From WFZT01 sp964398355 (GTDB taxonomy: Bacteria > Hydrothermota > Hydrothermia > B15-G9 > WFZT01), in NCBI GenBank assembly GCA_964398355.1, contig CAYNMM010000089.1, positions 1 to 5,823 of the forward strand: a DNA stretch of 5,823 nt, read 5' to 3'. Position numbers and translations under genes: made by a program. The notes under the pieces are model-generated. The model was given only the letters and a program-made list of their open reading frames with translations. It ran no database searches and was not told the origin of the DNA. Of this stretch, positions 5,306 to 5,823 are shown one piece after another (position 1 is the stretch's first letter; every line of letters begins with the position of its first letter).

Positions 5306-5823
5306 TTATTTCTTAACAGTACCTCCTTTATAAAAAGGCATTTTCACAGTCATAAATGTGGCCATCTTTCCACGAATATCTACCAAAATTTCAGTGCCGG
5401 GCTTTGAGTATTCAACAGGTACATATCCCATACCAATTCCCTTTTTCAGAGACGGGGCAAAAGTTCCACTCGTTACAATTCCAATTTCTGAATTGTTATC
5501 GAAAATTTTGTAACCATGTCTTGGAATATCAGTTGGTTTAACGGCTTCGAAGCCTGTCCTTTTCCTTTTCAAACCTGCTTCTTTAATCTTCAGAAGAGCC
5601 TCTTTCCCGATAAATTTTTCCTTGGTCAATTTTGTAATCCATCCCAGGCCAGCTTCCAGGAGATTAGTAGTTTCATCAATATCATTTCCAAAAAGACAAT
5701 ACCCGATTTCCAATCTCAAGGTATCTCTCGCTCCCAGGCCCGCAGGTCGCACCCTCTCATCTTCCAGCAATTTAAAAAATACTGTCTCAACATCTTCCGG
5801 TTTGAGATACACCTCAAAGCCAT
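5306..5823 (-). CDS. gcvT: Aminomethyltransferase (glycine cleavage T-protein), C-terminal 171 residues
   Basis: GcvT transfers the methylene group from the aminomethyl-lipoyl arm of the H-protein to tetrahydrofolate, releasing ammonia. Only the C-terminal part is in the window. The frame is open to the right edge, and the first visible residues GFEVYL match the end of the family motif GYTGE-GFE-Y. The GTG at 5812 is therefore an internal Val codon, not a start. Other family signatures follow: GLGARDTLRLEIGYCLFGND (the RDTLRLE core), GLGWI, FIGKEAL, an SGTFAPSL stretch corresponding to SGT-SP-L, IGMGYVP, VDIRGK, and a final PFYKGG. The TAA stop is at 5306-5308. No gcvH or gcvP follows. The next gene is lptC. 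A YgfZ-type paralogue is less likely given the full GcvT C-domain motifs. Confidence 0.95.
   Translation of the reverse strand, partial: GFEVYLKPEDVETVFFKLLEDERVRPAGLGARDTLRLEIGYCLFGNDIDETTNLLEAGLGWITKLTKEKFIGKEALLKIKEAGLKRKRTGFEAVKPTDIPRHGYKIFDNNSEIGIVTSGTFAPSLKKGIGMGYVPVEYSKPGTEILVDIRGKMATFMTVKMPFYKGGTVKK

Noticed and set aside
5306..5812. GTG at 5812 as the start of a 168-aa protein
   Set aside because: The frame continues upstream to the edge with GcvT-like residues (GFE), so this is an internal Val codon of a truncated gene.

Overview
The window looks like chromosomal DNA from a Gram-negative (diderm) bacterium. It carries an LptC-type protein of the lipopolysaccharide export pathway, a bacterial-type alanyl-tRNA synthetase, a glycine cleavage T-protein and the start of a secreted surface protein. 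Base composition is moderately AT-rich. Arginine is often AGA or AGG, and charged Lys/Glu-rich helices are common, as in many thermophilic or uncultivated lineages. The secreted-protein start (an 'INYQGFLT...LWQ...NGIFNV' pattern) recalls proteins of candidate lineages such as WOR-3/Hydrothermae or of the Bacteroidota, but this placement is a guess from memory. No transposase, phage gene, tRNA, rRNA or CRISPR array is visible.

All convincing genes lie on the minus strand and read from right to left. Right part (5823 to 4484): the 3' half of gcvT, then a lipoprotein LptC, then a 99-residue protein of unknown function. A 23-base gap and then a 14-base overlap join these three, so they are probably co-transcribed. 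Middle part (4483 to 660): a 135-base gap holds a good promoter placed so close to alaS that the mRNA may be leaderless. Next come full-length alaS and an M42 metallo-aminopeptidase, separated by 2 bases. The ribosome binding site of the peptidase is inside the last codons of alaS.

Left part (659 to 1): about 400 bases with no confident gene. It holds a 14-bp perfect palindrome and a strong promoter (TTGACT, 18 bp, TATAAT). These precede a roughly 70-base leader, a strong Shine-Dalgarno site and the first 87 codons of an exported protein that runs off the left edge.

The window is mostly housekeeping: one-carbon metabolism, envelope assembly, translation and peptide turnover. I see no clear new multi-gene system. 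The points most worth a second look are the apparently leaderless alaS promoter with a dyad over its -10 box, the small unknown protein overlapping lptC, the exported-protein gene with its own strong promoter, and the ambiguous interval at 262-659.
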